From JAIXUI01 sp943373175 (GTDB taxonomy: Bacteria; Bacteroidota; Bacteroidia; UBA7662; JAIXUI01): 64,000 bases of DNA. Of this stretch, positions 15,915-25,196 are shown one piece after another. Each line of letters begins with the position of its first letter. The stretch's first letter is position 1. Both the position numbers and the translations under genes were made by a program. The DNA lies in assembly GCA_943373175.1 (NCBI GenBank), contig CALSBM010000003.1, positions 1 to 64,000 of the forward strand. Direction: 5' to 3'. The notes under the pieces were generated by a model, which had not been told where the DNA came from, searched no databases, and saw nothing but the letters and a program-made list of their open reading frames with translations.

Positions 15915-16241
15915 CTATAGTGAGAAACTCTCACCGCAACCGCAGGTTCGTGCTGCATTGGGATTCACGAAGTGAAAGCCTTTGGCATTCAGCCCTTCCG
16001 TGAATTCGAGCTCTGTGCCGATAAGGTAAAAGAAGCTCTTCCTGTCGCACATAATCTTTAGCCCTTTGTCTTCAAAGACTTCGTCGGTGGGCTGTTGTTG
16101 GTTGTCGAAGTCCATTTTGTAGGATAATCCGGAGCATCCTCCGCTTACTACGGAAACACGTACGCCATAACTCTGGTCGTAGGTGTCGCCTTGAAGAAGG
16201 TCGCGGATTTTTATTGCCGCCTTTTCGGAAATGGTTATCAT
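15915..16241 (-). CDS. HesB/IscA-family iron-sulfur cluster carrier
   Basis: A-type carrier that receives and delivers Fe-S clusters in the cytoplasm. The 108-residue protein has the three family cysteines: one in GGCSGLSYKM and the CGC pair in AARTCGCGESF at the C-terminus. It is normal in length for IscA/ErpA/SufA, which cannot be separated here without neighbours from an isc or suf operon. It stands alone on the minus strand with a strong terminator immediately downstream. Confidence 0.93.
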   Translation of the reverse strand: MITISEKAAIKIRDLLQGDTYDQSYGVRVSVVSGGCSGLSYKMDFDNQQQPTDEVFEDKGLKIMCDRKSFFYLIGTELEFTEGLNAKGFHFVNPNAARTCGCGESFSL

Positions 16242-16277
16242 GCTAAGCTTTCAACAATACTCGAAAAAAATGGTTCA

Positions 16278-17159
16278 TTAGAGCCCTTGCTCTTTGCGGA
16301 GCTGTTTACTTGTTTTAGTGCTACCGTCGTGGCTCCAGCCGGGAGGCCCGAACAAATACATGAAGCGGTCTTTCCAAGTCGGGGCTTTTACCACGTCTTT
16401 CCCAATGTTCTTCCATTCGTGGACCACTACTTTTATAGGATGATAGGTGTTTAATGGAGTGGTAAGCCCGTAGCGGACAGTGTCTTCTACTACTTCTTCC
16501 TGAAAAGTGCCAAACATTTTGTCCCAAATGATAAGGAACATGCCCATGTTCTTGTCTAAATAGCGAGCGTTGGACCCGTGATGTACGCGGTGATGAGAGG
16601 GTGTAGCCATAAAGTATTCTAAGAATCCAAGTTTGCCAACATGACGCGTGTGGATAAGAATGCCCCAAATCTGGGTTATGGAGTACATCAGCATGATGTC
16701 TTCCGGCTTAAAACCTAGGGCAGCGATGGGGATGAAATAAACAAAGCGGTATAATGGCTGAAATACAGAGCTACGGAAGCCAACGGTCAGGTTGTAATGC
16801 TCCGAACTGTGGTGGGTAACGTGTATCGCCCAAAATAACCGGCAATAATGGTCGATGCGGTGCAACCAATAGAACAGGAAGTCTTCGGCAAACAGAAGCA
16901 CTAACCAATAAATCCACGGAATGGCAATAGGCGTTACCAATTGGAGCTGGTAGAAATAGAGAAAAATACTCAGGTAAACCACACGGAATAGTAGGTCGAT
17001 GCCGCCGTTGAGCGCCATCAGCCAGACGTTAACCAACGTGTCTTTGACAGAGTAGTAAGGCAAATTATGGCGGGCACTGAGAATAATCTCGAAAAGAATA
17101 AAAACAAGGTAAAACGGGGTTGCCCATTGTGCAATCAGCACATCAAGGTATTGATTCAT
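16278..17159 (-). CDS. Sterol desaturase / fatty acid hydroxylase superfamily protein
   Basis: Membrane-bound di-iron oxygenase of 293 residues, predicted to hydroxylate or desaturate a lipid. Histidine boxes are visible in order: HRIDH, HVTHHSSEH and HRVHHGSN. At least four membrane helices precede or separate them. The open frame reaches 17186, but a TAATTTTG promoter box occupies 17168-17175. ATG 17159 (MNQYLDVLIAQW) is therefore the more likely start. The actual lipid substrate is unknown; bacterial members act on hopanoids, carotenoids or fatty acyl groups. Confidence 0.9.
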   Translation of the reverse strand: MNQYLDVLIAQWATPFYLVFILFEIILSARHNLPYYSVKDTLVNVWLMALNGGIDLLFRVVYLSIFLYFYQLQLVTPIAIPWIYWLVLLFAEDFLFYWLHRIDHYCRLFWAIHVTHHSSEHYNLTVGFRSSVFQPLYRFVYFIPIAALGFKPEDIMLMYSITQIWGILIHTRHVGKLGFLEYFMATPSHHRVHHGSNARYLDKNMGMFLIIWDKMFGTFQEEVVEDTVRYGLTTPLNTYHPIKVVVHEWKNIGKDVVKAPTWKDRFMYLFGPPGWSHDGSTKTSKQLRKEQGL

Positions 17160-17167
17160 AAGCGACG

Positions 17168-17175
17168 CAAAATTA
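17168..17175 (-). promoter_or_regulatory. -7 promoter box TAATTTTG for the hydroxylase gene
   Basis: Matches TAnnTTTG on the minus strand, eight bases before the preferred start at 17159. It decides against the longer N-terminus. Confidence 0.55.
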
Positions 17176-17234
17176 GACATCCTCAACTATTTATTTTGGA
17201 ATTACCTGAGTATCCCTCATAGAATGAGGAGCAT

Positions 17235-17242
17235 TAACTTTG
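17235..17242 (+). promoter_or_regulatory. -7 promoter box TAACTTTG for the DUF3109 gene
   Basis: Exact TAnnTTTG match ending four bases before ATG 17247, implying a leaderless or almost leaderless mRNA. Confidence 0.65.
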
Positions 17243-17246
17243 AGTT

Positions 17247-17822
17247 ATGATTGTTATAGACCAGACACTTATTTCTAATGCGGTGGTAGAAGAGCAGTTT
17301 GTTTGCGATTTACTGCGTTGTAAGGGAGCTTGTTGCGAAGAAGGTGATTTTGGTGCTCCTTTAGAAGAAGCTGAACTTCAACGTATTCAAGATAATCTGG
17401 AGGGCATAAAGCCTTTTATGACAGAAGCAGGTAGGAAGTTATTGGAGCAAGAGAGCTTTTTTGAACCAGACGACTTTGATCAACCGGTAACAACTACCAT
17501 TCAAGGACGGGACTGTGTGTTTGCAGTTCGTGATAATAGCATTTTAAGTTGTGCAATAGAGAAAGCTTGGAAAGCCGGAATGTCGGATTTCCAAAAACCG
17601 ATTTCATGCCACCTTTATCCGATTCGGATTCAACGACATACCCATTACGAGGCAGTCAATTATCACGAATGGAACATTTGCTCACCGGCATGTGAAAATG
17701 GAAAGGCGCTTAAAATGCCGGTTTATCGGTTCTTAAAAGCGCCTTTAATTCGTAAGTATGGGGAAGAATGGTTTCAACAGCTAGAGGCTATCGCTATCCA
17801 GCTTAATGAAGGCAAACCTTGA
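17247..17822 (+). CDS. DUF3109 family cysteine-rich protein
   Basis: Conserved Bacteroidota protein of 191 residues with no established function. It is rich in cysteines arranged in CxxC-like groups: C20, C25, C29 and C30 near the N-terminus (LLRCKGACCEEGDFGAPL), further cysteines in GRDCVF and PISCHLYP, and CSPAC near residue 150. The layout resembles YkgJ-type metal or Fe-S binding proteins. It is monocistronic, and converges on the exosortase operon, its stop being one base away from that operon's last gene. Confidence 0.88.
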   Translation: MIVIDQTLISNAVVEEQFVCDLLRCKGACCEEGDFGAPLEEAELQRIQDNLEGIKPFMTEAGRKLLEQESFFEPDDFDQPVTTTIQGRDCVFAVRDNSILSCAIEKAWKAGMSDFQKPISCHLYPIRIQRHTHYEAVNYHEWNICSPACENGKALKMPVYRFLKAPLIRKYGEEWFQQLEAIAIQLNEGKP

Positions 17823-17823
17823 C

Positions 17824-18264
17824 TTAAGCAGGATGCTTCTCCTGGGCCTGTTGGTAGAAAAAGGCCGGAATAAGCAGCATAAGTAGCGTTGGATTTACCA
17901 CCAGACGATGGTAATAGTGCAAGATTACCGTAAGCTGTTCATAAAAATTTAAGCTGAGAAACAAGTAAATGGGTAGGAGGATAAAAAATCCGAAAACCAT
18001 CACCAGAAAGGCAAAACGAGTATATCGTTTCTCTTTGAAGATAGCATAGATAAGCCCAATGCCAGCCAAATCATTGAAAATGTATCTGAAGCATTTGTTA
18101 AAGATGAATTGCGCTGTGGTTAGTGTTGCATTGTCTTTAACAGTAGCCTCCGAAAACGGCGTTCCGGTGAGCACCCGTAAAAAGTTGAGATTCTGAAGCT
18201 GGTACATCAACGCTAACAGCAATACAGAACCTAAGCCAAGAAGGATACGCTGCGACTTGCTCAT
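17824..18264 (-). CDS. Exosortase F system-associated membrane protein
   Basis: Small membrane protein of 146 residues with about four helices. Its position directly after xrtF, with a four-base overlap of start and stop, and its size match the conserved partner of XrtF exosortases in Bacteroidota. The partner's biochemical role is not established. The N-terminal helix (RILLGLGSVLLLALMY) is followed by a soluble loop and three helices. It is the last gene of the minus-strand run beginning at porZ. Confidence 0.8.
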   Translation of the reverse strand: MSKSQRILLGLGSVLLLALMYQLQNLNFLRVLTGTPFSEATVKDNATLTTAQFIFNKCFRYIFNDLAGIGLIYAIFKEKRYTRFAFLVMVFGFFILLPIYLFLSLNFYEQLTVILHYYHRLVVNPTLLMLLIPAFFYQQAQEKHPA

Positions 18265-18818
18265 GCTGCATTCCCTTGTTTAGCCTTTTTAAGCACTTTG
18301 TTTACCCAGATATACCACAGGAAAAAGACTGCTACATAAATTATTGTGGTAAAAAAGTGCTTCTGGATGTAGTAAAGGTGACGTTCAAAACGATTCGCGA
18401 TAATCGCCAGCATAAAAATGCGTATGATGTTTACTGCGTGTATGAACAAAATACCCCAGCCAATAAACTTGAGTTTTTCTTTTATCTCGCCGGAGAAGGC
18501 TAAAATAAAGGAAACAAACAAGGCCATTACCGCCATTCCATTACAGCCTTCTACTACACTTACTGCGGCTTTACCTGAAATGTATAGGTCTGTTCTTGCA
18601 AATCCGGGCCAAGTATAGGCCGCTGTTTCAATGCCGAAGAGATTCATGACGAATGCGGTTTGATGGGCAATCCAATCCGACATGATATCTACATTCGGGC
18701 TGAACCAGCTTAAATAACCTTTGGTATAAGCAATGCTTAATCCACCATAAAGTCCAAGAAACTTAACGAGAAACATGATGGCCGGACGAAAGTCATTAAC
18801 CAGCTTCTTAATATCCAT
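18261..18818 (-). CDS. xrtF: Exosortase family protein XrtF
   Basis: Integral membrane transpeptidase-like enzyme, thought to process proteins carrying a C-terminal sorting signal. The family triad is visible: Cys in VEGCNG, Arg in NIIRI, and His in the C-terminal helix region (QKHFFTT). About 185 residues and several membrane helices fit XrtF. ATG 18818 is chosen over GTG 18827. It overlaps its partner gene by four bases and follows the acyl ligase gene after about 36 bases. Confidence 0.87.
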   Translation of the reverse strand: MDIKKLVNDFRPAIMFLVKFLGLYGGLSIAYTKGYLSWFSPNVDIMSDWIAHQTAFVMNLFGIETAAYTWPGFARTDLYISGKAAVSVVEGCNGMAVMALFVSFILAFSGEIKEKLKFIGWGILFIHAVNIIRIFMLAIIANRFERHLYYIQKHFFTTIIYVAVFFLWYIWVNKVLKKAKQGNAA

Positions 18819-18854
18819 TTTGAACACTTTGTCGCAAGATAGTAAGCGATTAGC

Positions 18855-20207
18855 TTATTTTATTGACTTCAGTCTGTTGCTAATCTCCGGAAGTGAATGG
18901 ATTAACCTCCACTTAACAGGAACTTTGTACTTTTCTAACTTTGACAGGCAGAATTGACGTATTTCTTGTTTCCACTCAGGATTTTCAGCCTGATTTTCTA
19001 ATGCTAATGAGGCCACAACAATTTGTCCGGTGAGCATATTGGGTTCTGCTTCTACTTTACAGTATATAACTCCAGGATATTGATAAAGCACGGTTTCTAC
19101 TTCAGAAGGCATAAGCTTTAGTCCTCCAACGTTGATAACACTGGCCTGCCTGCCAAGAATTTTAATTTGCCCCAGTTGATCTACTTCTGCCATATCGCCA
19201 GTTTTGTACCAGCCATCCTCCAGAAATCGGCTATTTTCATGACCCATATACCCCAGCGACAGCCGAGGGCTGCGAAGCTGAAGCTCGCCATCTACAATAC
19301 GCCAAGCGGTTCCGGCATCGCGGATGTTTAGTGCAAGGCTTCCGTCTCTACTAAAGTCGGTTTTCAAAATTCCTGTTTCACTAGTGCCAAAAGTTTGGAG
19401 AAACCGTACGTTCGGAAATGCTTTTTTGACTGCTGAAAACAACGCTGGGTTCATAGGCTCAGTACCAAAGGTGATGAGCCGAAGACTTTCCAGGGAATAG
19501 TGTTTGGGAATTTCCTGACTCAGCATTAAGGCCAGAAAACTGGGAGTAGCGGGTAACAACGCCACCTGAAATTGTTCTATAGATCGGGCTACGGATTCTG
19601 GGGTACGATGTTCCGGAATTACTAAACATGCTTGTTGAGCCAAGCAAGAAAACCAAGTATGTAAGCCTCCTATGTGGTCGAGTAGCAGCAACAACAGCCA
19701 ATTCCTTGGTTTTGGCTTGCTTTCGAGGTAGCCGTTAAGTAATTTTCTGAGAGCGTGGAGAATAGCTTTTGGCTGACCAACCGTCCCACTGCTGAATAAC
19801 ACCAATCCTGCTTCTCCATTTAACGCTTCGTAAGCCGACAGACTTTTGGGTGAAAGAGAAGTAGAATTAAGTTTAACCTCAAACTCATCGGTTATGGATA
19901 GAAGCCAAGAAGCCGATGCTTGTTGGATTCGGTTTTCTAACTGCTTTTCTTCGGCCTTTTCGATGGGAACAATCACTGCCTCATATCTTGCTAAAGCAAT
20001 AAAAGCAGCAAGAAAGTCTGCGGACGGTACTCCAAATAGCCCTATTACTGCTCCTTTAGGAACCATTGACTTGGTTAACAAAGCAGAAAACTCATCAACG
20101 AGAGCAAAAAGTTCTTCATATAGAAAAACATGACTTCCGCTAACTACCGCAGGTTGCCTGCGGTGTTTCTCCTGAAGAAAGAAGAAGGAAGGCAGCTCCA
20201 GCGTCAT
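18855..20207 (-). CDS. AMP-binding acyl ligase (class I adenylate-forming enzyme)
   Basis: Activates a carboxylic acid with ATP and probably transfers it to the carrier protein encoded two genes upstream. Motifs: P-loop-like LFSSGTVGQPKA, FGTSETG, YKTGDMAEVD and a hinge GRQASVINVGG. The C-terminal NRLKSIK carries the expected catalytic lysine. At 450 residues it is slightly short for the family but seems complete. It sits three bases after the SDR gene and before xrtF. The acid substrate is unknown; a surface-glycan acyl group or a specialised lipid is possible. Confidence 0.87.
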   Translation of the reverse strand: MTLELPSFFFLQEKHRRQPAVVSGSHVFLYEELFALVDEFSALLTKSMVPKGAVIGLFGVPSADFLAAFIALARYEAVIVPIEKAEEKQLENRIQQASASWLLSITDEFEVKLNSTSLSPKSLSAYEALNGEAGLVLFSSGTVGQPKAILHALRKLLNGYLESKPKPRNWLLLLLLDHIGGLHTWFSCLAQQACLVIPEHRTPESVARSIEQFQVALLPATPSFLALMLSQEIPKHYSLESLRLITFGTEPMNPALFSAVKKAFPNVRFLQTFGTSETGILKTDFSRDGSLALNIRDAGTAWRIVDGELQLRSPRLSLGYMGHENSRFLEDGWYKTGDMAEVDQLGQIKILGRQASVINVGGLKLMPSEVETVLYQYPGVIYCKVEAEPNMLTGQIVVASLALENQAENPEWKQEIRQFCLSKLEKYKVPVKWRLIHSLPEISNRLKSIK

Positions 20208-20210
20208 GAA

Positions 20211-20900
20211 TTATAGGTTGAGGTAGATTTTTTCGCCGCTAAGCCAAGTTTCAGAGAGTAGAAAAGAATCGCAGGCGGCAGCAACTTCTTCTTTTGTGGT
20301 TAATCGGGGTTCTTTTAACCTTGGCAATAATTTTTCTTTAGAGTCGGCAGGCACCGAACGCCAAAGGGCAGTGTCGATGGGTCCAGGGCCAATAACGTTA
20401 ACGCTGATGTTTAATGGCTTGAATTCGTTGGCCCAGCTCATGGCCAAGCCTTCAAGACCAGCTTTTGCTGCAACATAAGCAGCTTCTCCTTCGAGCGCGA
20501 GAGGCACGGCAACGGTAGAGATAAATATCAGCTTTCCTGCTACTTTCTCTCTCACCCATCGTTTGGAGGCTTCACGCCCAACCAGAAAGGCAGATAACGT
20601 ATTCACTTCCCAAAGTCGCCGGAAGGTGGCCTCGTCGGTAAGTAGGCTGTGGTTCATCGACGCTTGTCCGGCGTTGTGAATTACAGCCTCCGGAAGAAAA
20701 CCATCATGTTTCATCTTTCTGAACCAGCTTACGACTTCCTGCTCCGACTGCACATCGCAGCAATGATGGTAATAGTGTGGATGAGACCAGTCAGCCTGAT
20801 GGCGGCTGCAGCCTAACACTTGCCAACTCAGATTCAGGTAGTGTTCGGCTAACGCCTTCCCTAACCCTTTGCTACTCCCAGTGATAGCCAATGTACTCAT
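20211..20900 (-). CDS. Short-chain dehydrogenase/reductase
   Basis: NAD(P)-dependent oxidoreductase of 229 residues. The cofactor motif TGSSKGLG is at the N-terminus, followed by NAG (HNAGQAS), catalytic Ser in FISTVA and the YVAAK (Tyr-x3-Lys) pair. It overlaps the carrier protein gene by four bases and is followed at once by the acyl ligase gene. It probably reduces a keto group on a carrier-bound or free acyl intermediate of the same pathway; this is inferred from context. Confidence 0.9.
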   Translation of the reverse strand: MSTLAITGSSKGLGKALAEHYLNLSWQVLGCSRHQADWSHPHYYHHCCDVQSEQEVVSWFRKMKHDGFLPEAVIHNAGQASMNHSLLTDEATFRRLWEVNTLSAFLVGREASKRWVREKVAGKLIFISTVAVPLALEGEAAYVAAKAGLEGLAMSWANEFKPLNISVNVIGPGPIDTALWRSVPADSKEKLLPRLKEPRLTTKEEVAAACDSFLLSETWLSGEKIYLNL

Positions 20901-21193
20901 TGGGGAAGCAGTTCATCGATATAAGCAGCAAAACGACGTACGCTTAAAAATGGACTAAGACTTCTACTAACAGCCTTTTGATCGGCAAGCACCAACTGAA
21001 CCCCGTAAGCGTTTTCTAGTTCTTCTTCCATTTCTATCACGATACTGACCAAAGCCATAGAGTCCAAACTTCCTCCCGAACCAAAAAGCAAAGTGTCGGC
21101 ACCAGCACTTAAGTCCACAGAAGGCTGATTATAACGATTATAGCGTTCGAGAACCTGTAGGATCAGGTTTTGAAGTTCAACAGCGCGGTCCAT
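20897..21193 (-). CDS. Acyl carrier protein
   Basis: 98-residue carrier that would be modified with phosphopantetheine at Ser in SLDSMALV (the D-S-M/L motif), near residue 57. Acidic helix IVIEMEEELENAYGV follows, as in ACPs. It is not the fatty-acid synthesis acpP by sequence style or context: it sits between recO and an SDR/ligase pair, so it looks like a dedicated carrier for the small pathway ending at the exosortase genes. Confidence 0.88.
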   Translation of the reverse strand: MDRAVELQNLILQVLERYNRYNQPSVDLSAGADTLLFGSGGSLDSMALVSIVIEMEEELENAYGVQLVLADQKAVSRSLSPFLSVRRFAAYIDELLPQ

Positions 21194-21202
21194 AGTGCGA
21201 AG

Positions 21203-21871
21203 TTAAGTATTGAACTCGGCCAGAATGTCAAGACTTTTCAGTAAGCCAAATCCGGGGATATGAAGTTGAAAATAGCGCACTGCGTCTCGCAAGTCGGAAA
21301 CTGGAAAATTCGTTTCCGATTCAGTAGAAGTTAAAAATCCGGCTTTGGCGTAATGTGCACCGGGTTCCCGGAGTTTATCTATCCTGCCAGTAGTAAGGTT
21401 AAACCATCCTTCATCAGTCCACGAAGGGCCGAAGCCAAGTTCTTCAGCCAATGCCATCATCCAAGAGGGCAGATCTGATGGAAACAATGACCCTTGATCC
21501 AGTGCTAAAACCGATTTTACCAGAAACCGATACATAGATTCATCGGCATGCTCTGCTTTCAATGATTTGTAAGTCACTTCTGCCATAAGCTGAGCCATCA
21601 ACATACGCCTTGGATCCGATAACAAGCCACTGAGTAGTGGAGATGCCTGAAAATCGGATACGGTGCTAAGCCTCGCCCCTGGCTTCTGATAAACGACTAC
21701 CTGCAGCAGCATCAATGGAAATAAAGCAGGTGTTCCTTTTTTCTTTCTTCCTTTTACCCCTTTTAGCAAGAAAGATTGTATGCCATGCAACTCGCTATAA
21801 ACAGTCGCAATCTGGCTGGTGTCTCCATAAGAAACTAACCTCAGAACAGCAGCACCGGTTTTTTCTAGCAT
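21203..21871 (-). CDS. recO: DNA repair protein RecO
   Basis: Helps load RecA on SSB-coated single-stranded DNA in the RecFOR pathway. The 222-residue protein has the N-terminal OB fold (AVLRLVSYGDTSQIATVYSE, then GVKGRKKK) and the helical C-terminal domain. Bacteroidota RecO often lacks the zinc cysteines of other RecO proteins; none are visible here either. Its ATG overlaps the porZ stop (TGATG), indicating coupled translation. The carrier protein gene follows 10 bases after its stop. Confidence 0.92.
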   Translation of the reverse strand: MLEKTGAAVLRLVSYGDTSQIATVYSELHGIQSFLLKGVKGRKKKGTPALFPLMLLQVVVYQKPGARLSTVSDFQASPLLSGLLSDPRRMLMAQLMAEVTYKSLKAEHADESMYRFLVKSVLALDQGSLFPSDLPSWMMALAEELGFGPSWTDEGWFNLTTGRIDKLREPGAHYAKAGFLTSTESETNFPVSDLRDAVRYFQLHIPGFGLLKSLDILAEFNT

Positions 21872-24162
21872 CAGCGAACAACCAGAATTTTGGTTGCGAG
21901 GGTTTCTTCGCCCTGAGCATTCATGCTAAAAACAAGATACACGCCTGAACGAACTTTTTCGCCAGAAGGGTCTGTGCCGTTCCAGGCGAATGTTCCGCCA
22001 TTTGCTTTCCCTTGGTAAACCAACACGCCGTTGACATCGGTGATTTTTACTAAGGCATCGCGAACAAGCCCGCGAATGCTAATAGGGCCGGTATGGCGGT
22101 CGTCAACCGGATTGGGAAATGCCAACACCTGTTGGTTGGTTGTTCCCCCAACGGTAGCATCAGAACGATAGGAAATAATGCCACGGTCGGTGCCAAAGAA
22201 TACTTCGCCTGATTGCGGGTCGATGGCGATGCTAAGCACATTATTCGAAAGCAGGGGGCTGTTTTCGCTGTTGAAGTACCTAATCTGGGTTTGTCCATCA
22301 GCCGACATCAACCAAGCACCGTTGTTAGTGCCAAACCACTTGCGGTTGGCTCCATCAACAGTGATGCAGTTAACAACTTCATTCCCCAACAAAAAGCCAA
22401 CAAATAATCCTTGCTGAATTTTTATTTGACGGGCGTCGTAATTGCTATTGCTGAAAACATTGCCCGGATTGAAGAACACTGCCGGGCCTTTGTTAGTGCC
22501 TACCCAAACTTGACCTTCCAAGTCTTCAGTAACGCAGTTAACCGTAGGGTCTGGAAGTCCGCCTAAGCCGGGTTGGTTGGTTATAATGCGATAATCGTTA
22601 TTCGCTTTGTTGAGCACTACCACGTTACTAAGCCGGTTTCTAAGCCACTTTTGTCCACGGCTATCTATGGTGAGGCCAATAAATTCATTCAACGATCCAA
22701 TTCGGACTTTTCTCCAAGTACTATCGGGGGAAAGAATCGCAATTGGATTTTCAGCACCATAATTCACTACATATAATTCGTTCTGATAATAATCCATTGC
22801 ACTTATTCTGCATAAGCCAATTCCGGTTATGGGGTCAACAGAACCAGCTTGAAACTCTAATTGGCTATTGAGTGGCCACCATTGACGGGTAATACCCTGT
22901 TCGTCGAATTCATACATTCCAGTGTTCCAACTACCCACGAGCATTCGCCCCGAACGCCCGGAGGCTCTCGAACAGATAAAATCGAATGTGCTTGTCAGAT
23001 TTGTTACATTATCTCTTCCTAATGTTTTCCATTCACCGTTCTTGTAAAAAGAAACCATAGGCGACAGAAAAGCATTATTCCAAGCATCATTAACTCCTCC
23101 TGTAACCGATTGTATCTGATTCTGTCCGGTTTTGAGTTCGAAGACCTTCGCTGTCTTTGGGCCGGTTAACCGAAAATAACGAGCGGTAAATCCATTGAAG
23201 CGAATTAGCCCTTCTCCTGCATCTGCCAGCCAGACTACCCCAAACCGGTCAGAAATACATGATTTAAGGTTTTGAACAACTAATCCTCCGGGGGTTTTAA
23301 TAGGAAGTTGAAACAGTGTGTCAAAAACAAAACCTCGGTAGTAATTGACGGCTGACAGTTTGCCTTTATGAACTTGAAGCGAGTATAAAGAGTTACCGCC
23401 TTCGTTAAAACCAAACGCGACTCTTTGACCATTTCGAGCAACTATCAGCGAGTCACCATTGGCAGTGATTAATTCATTGTTCCAATAAGCCACCTCAAAA
23501 AGCCGGGTTCTTCCAAAAAGCTCAAATCGAGTCCAGTTGTTGAAGTCTGACATGTTTGCAGCAGAGAAAGGGGCTGAAAGGATTCCGCTGTCGGTGGCGG
23601 CATACAATCGTTGGTCGTCGTGGTCTAAACTCCAAACGTTTAGCCTGCTTCCTCCTGCTCCAATCAGCATGGTATTGCGGAATTCTTTGCGTGCCAAGTC
23701 TAATTCAAGAATGCCGAATGAGGTAGCGAGGTAGGCAATGTTGGCCTTAATGTGAATTTTATTGATGCGCTTTTGACCGGTCATGTTGCGGAGCTTCAAC
23801 GCATTTAGATTGATGAACTTCCGCTTCATGGAGCGGTCGTCCACTAAATCAACATTGCCGTTATCGTAGGCTACAATCAACAGTTTGTACTCATCCGAAT
23901 ACTTTATACTGCTGATGCCGAGGTCGCTTAATCCTTCGATGCGAGTGATGCGCTCCATCTCGCCGGTTTCCCGTTCGTAATAAAGCAACATTTCTTCTGT
24001 GCCAAGATAAATGCCGTTTTCAGACTCAGCAAGACCGATTCCATTCAGCGAAGGCAAATGAACCCTCCATTGCCCAATTGCTACCTGTGCGGCATCCTGT
24101 GCCATGGCTGACCAGGCTCCAAATAGCCAAATTAATAACCATGTGAACTTTATTGTTCTCAT
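21871..24162 (-). CDS. porZ: PorZ-like type IX secretion component (beta-propeller)
   Basis: Secreted 763-residue protein. Signal peptide about 1-21; then repeated beta-propeller blades of the two-component-regulator-propeller kind (WVGTNKGPAVF, KWFGTNNGAWLM, VFFGTDRGIISY). A C-terminal sorting-like domain contains VLAFPNPVDD. The N-terminal IGQWRVHLP...GIYLGTEEMLLYY block is characteristic of PorZ, which takes part in attaching T9SS cargo to anionic LPS at the cell surface. The recO neighbour is also common for porZ. The promoter is likely the CATCTTTG box just upstream. First gene of the long minus-strand operon. Confidence 0.85.
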   Translation of the reverse strand: MRTIKFTWLLIWLFGAWSAMAQDAAQVAIGQWRVHLPSLNGIGLAESENGIYLGTEEMLLYYERETGEMERITRIEGLSDLGISSIKYSDEYKLLIVAYDNGNVDLVDDRSMKRKFINLNALKLRNMTGQKRINKIHIKANIAYLATSFGILELDLARKEFRNTMLIGAGGSRLNVWSLDHDDQRLYAATDSGILSAPFSAANMSDFNNWTRFELFGRTRLFEVAYWNNELITANGDSLIVARNGQRVAFGFNEGGNSLYSLQVHKGKLSAVNYYRGFVFDTLFQLPIKTPGGLVVQNLKSCISDRFGVVWLADAGEGLIRFNGFTARYFRLTGPKTAKVFELKTGQNQIQSVTGGVNDAWNNAFLSPMVSFYKNGEWKTLGRDNVTNLTSTFDFICSRASGRSGRMLVGSWNTGMYEFDEQGITRQWWPLNSQLEFQAGSVDPITGIGLCRISAMDYYQNELYVVNYGAENPIAILSPDSTWRKVRIGSLNEFIGLTIDSRGQKWLRNRLSNVVVLNKANNDYRIITNQPGLGGLPDPTVNCVTEDLEGQVWVGTNKGPAVFFNPGNVFSNSNYDARQIKIQQGLFVGFLLGNEVVNCITVDGANRKWFGTNNGAWLMSADGQTQIRYFNSENSPLLSNNVLSIAIDPQSGEVFFGTDRGIISYRSDATVGGTTNQQVLAFPNPVDDRHTGPISIRGLVRDALVKITDVNGVLVYQGKANGGTFAWNGTDPSGEKVRSGVYLVFSMNAQGEETLATKILVVR

Positions 24163-24551
24163 ATCCCAAAGATGGGAGAAAGACGCGGGAAATAGATTTT
24201 GCGTATATGCTTAACAAAAATCTGCTCTCTCAGATTATGTTATGTGTACTGCCCGACAAGAATTTACAGCGCAACAGCTTGTGAAAATTAATGCTAAATC
24301 GAGACTACTTTAATTAACAAGGCGAACAAGATTAATTTACTTGTAAGACTTGAGAATTGCGAACAAGTATTACCTATCGCAAGGGGGAAGCATCGACTGA
24401 CCTACGCCAGCACTTTCGTTTCTAGCACTTGAAGCTCAATTAACATTTCCCAATTAACCATTAGGGAAAAGAGAAATGCGAAAATGGCAATCAATCAGAC
24501 TGAACGCGAACAAATTCCGGAAAGAGTAGGCAAAAAAAAGAGCCGCGCTGT
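24163..24551. other. Intergenic stretch without a recognised gene
   Basis: About 390 bases upstream of porZ and downstream of the NlpC/P60 gene. Apart from a CATCTTTG promoter-like box next to the porZ start, I see no convincing ORF, RNA gene or repeat. Confidence 0.5.
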
Positions 24552-25124
24552 TTAGCGAGACTCATTCGGTGCCGAAGGGTCGTCACTCAAACCGAGGAAA
24601 CGACCGGCACGATAAAAATATCGTTTGTAGTAAGGCTCTTTTAAATCGGAGATTTTTACTCCTTCCGAGGTAGAAGCATGAATGAATTTGCCATCAGACA
24701 GATACATGCCAACATGAAAAATGCCTCCTTTTCGAGCGAAAAACAACAAATCGCCCTCTTGTAAGTCAGTAACAGAAACCGGTACAACCTTGCGGAATAA
24801 ATCGCGGGATGAGCCGGTGATTTTTACGTTGAAAGCCTGTTCATAGATTAAGGCAACGAACCGGGAACAGTCTATGCCAAAGATGTTGTTGCCACCAAGT
24901 CGGTAAGGCATTCCAATCCATTCAGTAAATGCCTGATAGATTGCGGGTTTCTTGATTTTTACCGGATCTAAGCCATACTTACGCGCTTGCTTGTGGATAT
25001 AGACAGTGTCGTAGTAAACCGGTGCGGATGGTGCAGATTCTGTGTAACCGCCTCCAACTGCCTGCGCATGAACTCCACTCATGCCAAGAAGGAAAAAAGC
25101 TAATACAAACAGAATTTTACGCAT
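24552..25124 (-). CDS. NlpC/P60 family cell-wall peptidase
   Basis: Secreted cysteine peptidase predicted to cut the peptide stems of peptidoglycan. Signal peptide 1-20; the catalytic domain covers residues 60-175 with Cys86 in IDCSRFVALIY, His137 in FHVGMYL and His149 in FIHAS. At 190 residues it has no extra binding domain beyond a short linker rich in Pro/Ala. A CATCTTTG box lies upstream on the minus strand, similar to that of porZ. Monocistronic. Confidence 0.92.
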   Translation of the reverse strand: MRKILFVLAFFLLGMSGVHAQAVGGGYTESAPSAPVYYDTVYIHKQARKYGLDPVKIKKPAIYQAFTEWIGMPYRLGGNNIFGIDCSRFVALIYEQAFNVKITGSSRDLFRKVVPVSVTDLQEGDLLFFARKGGIFHVGMYLSDGKFIHASTSEGVKISDLKEPYYKRYFYRAGRFLGLSDDPSAPNESR

Positions 25125-25196
25125 AAGCAGGGTAGGCCTTTAATTGAGCCTACAAAGATGGGTTTTTTTTCGTAAATTCAAGCCAAATCCTGAATT

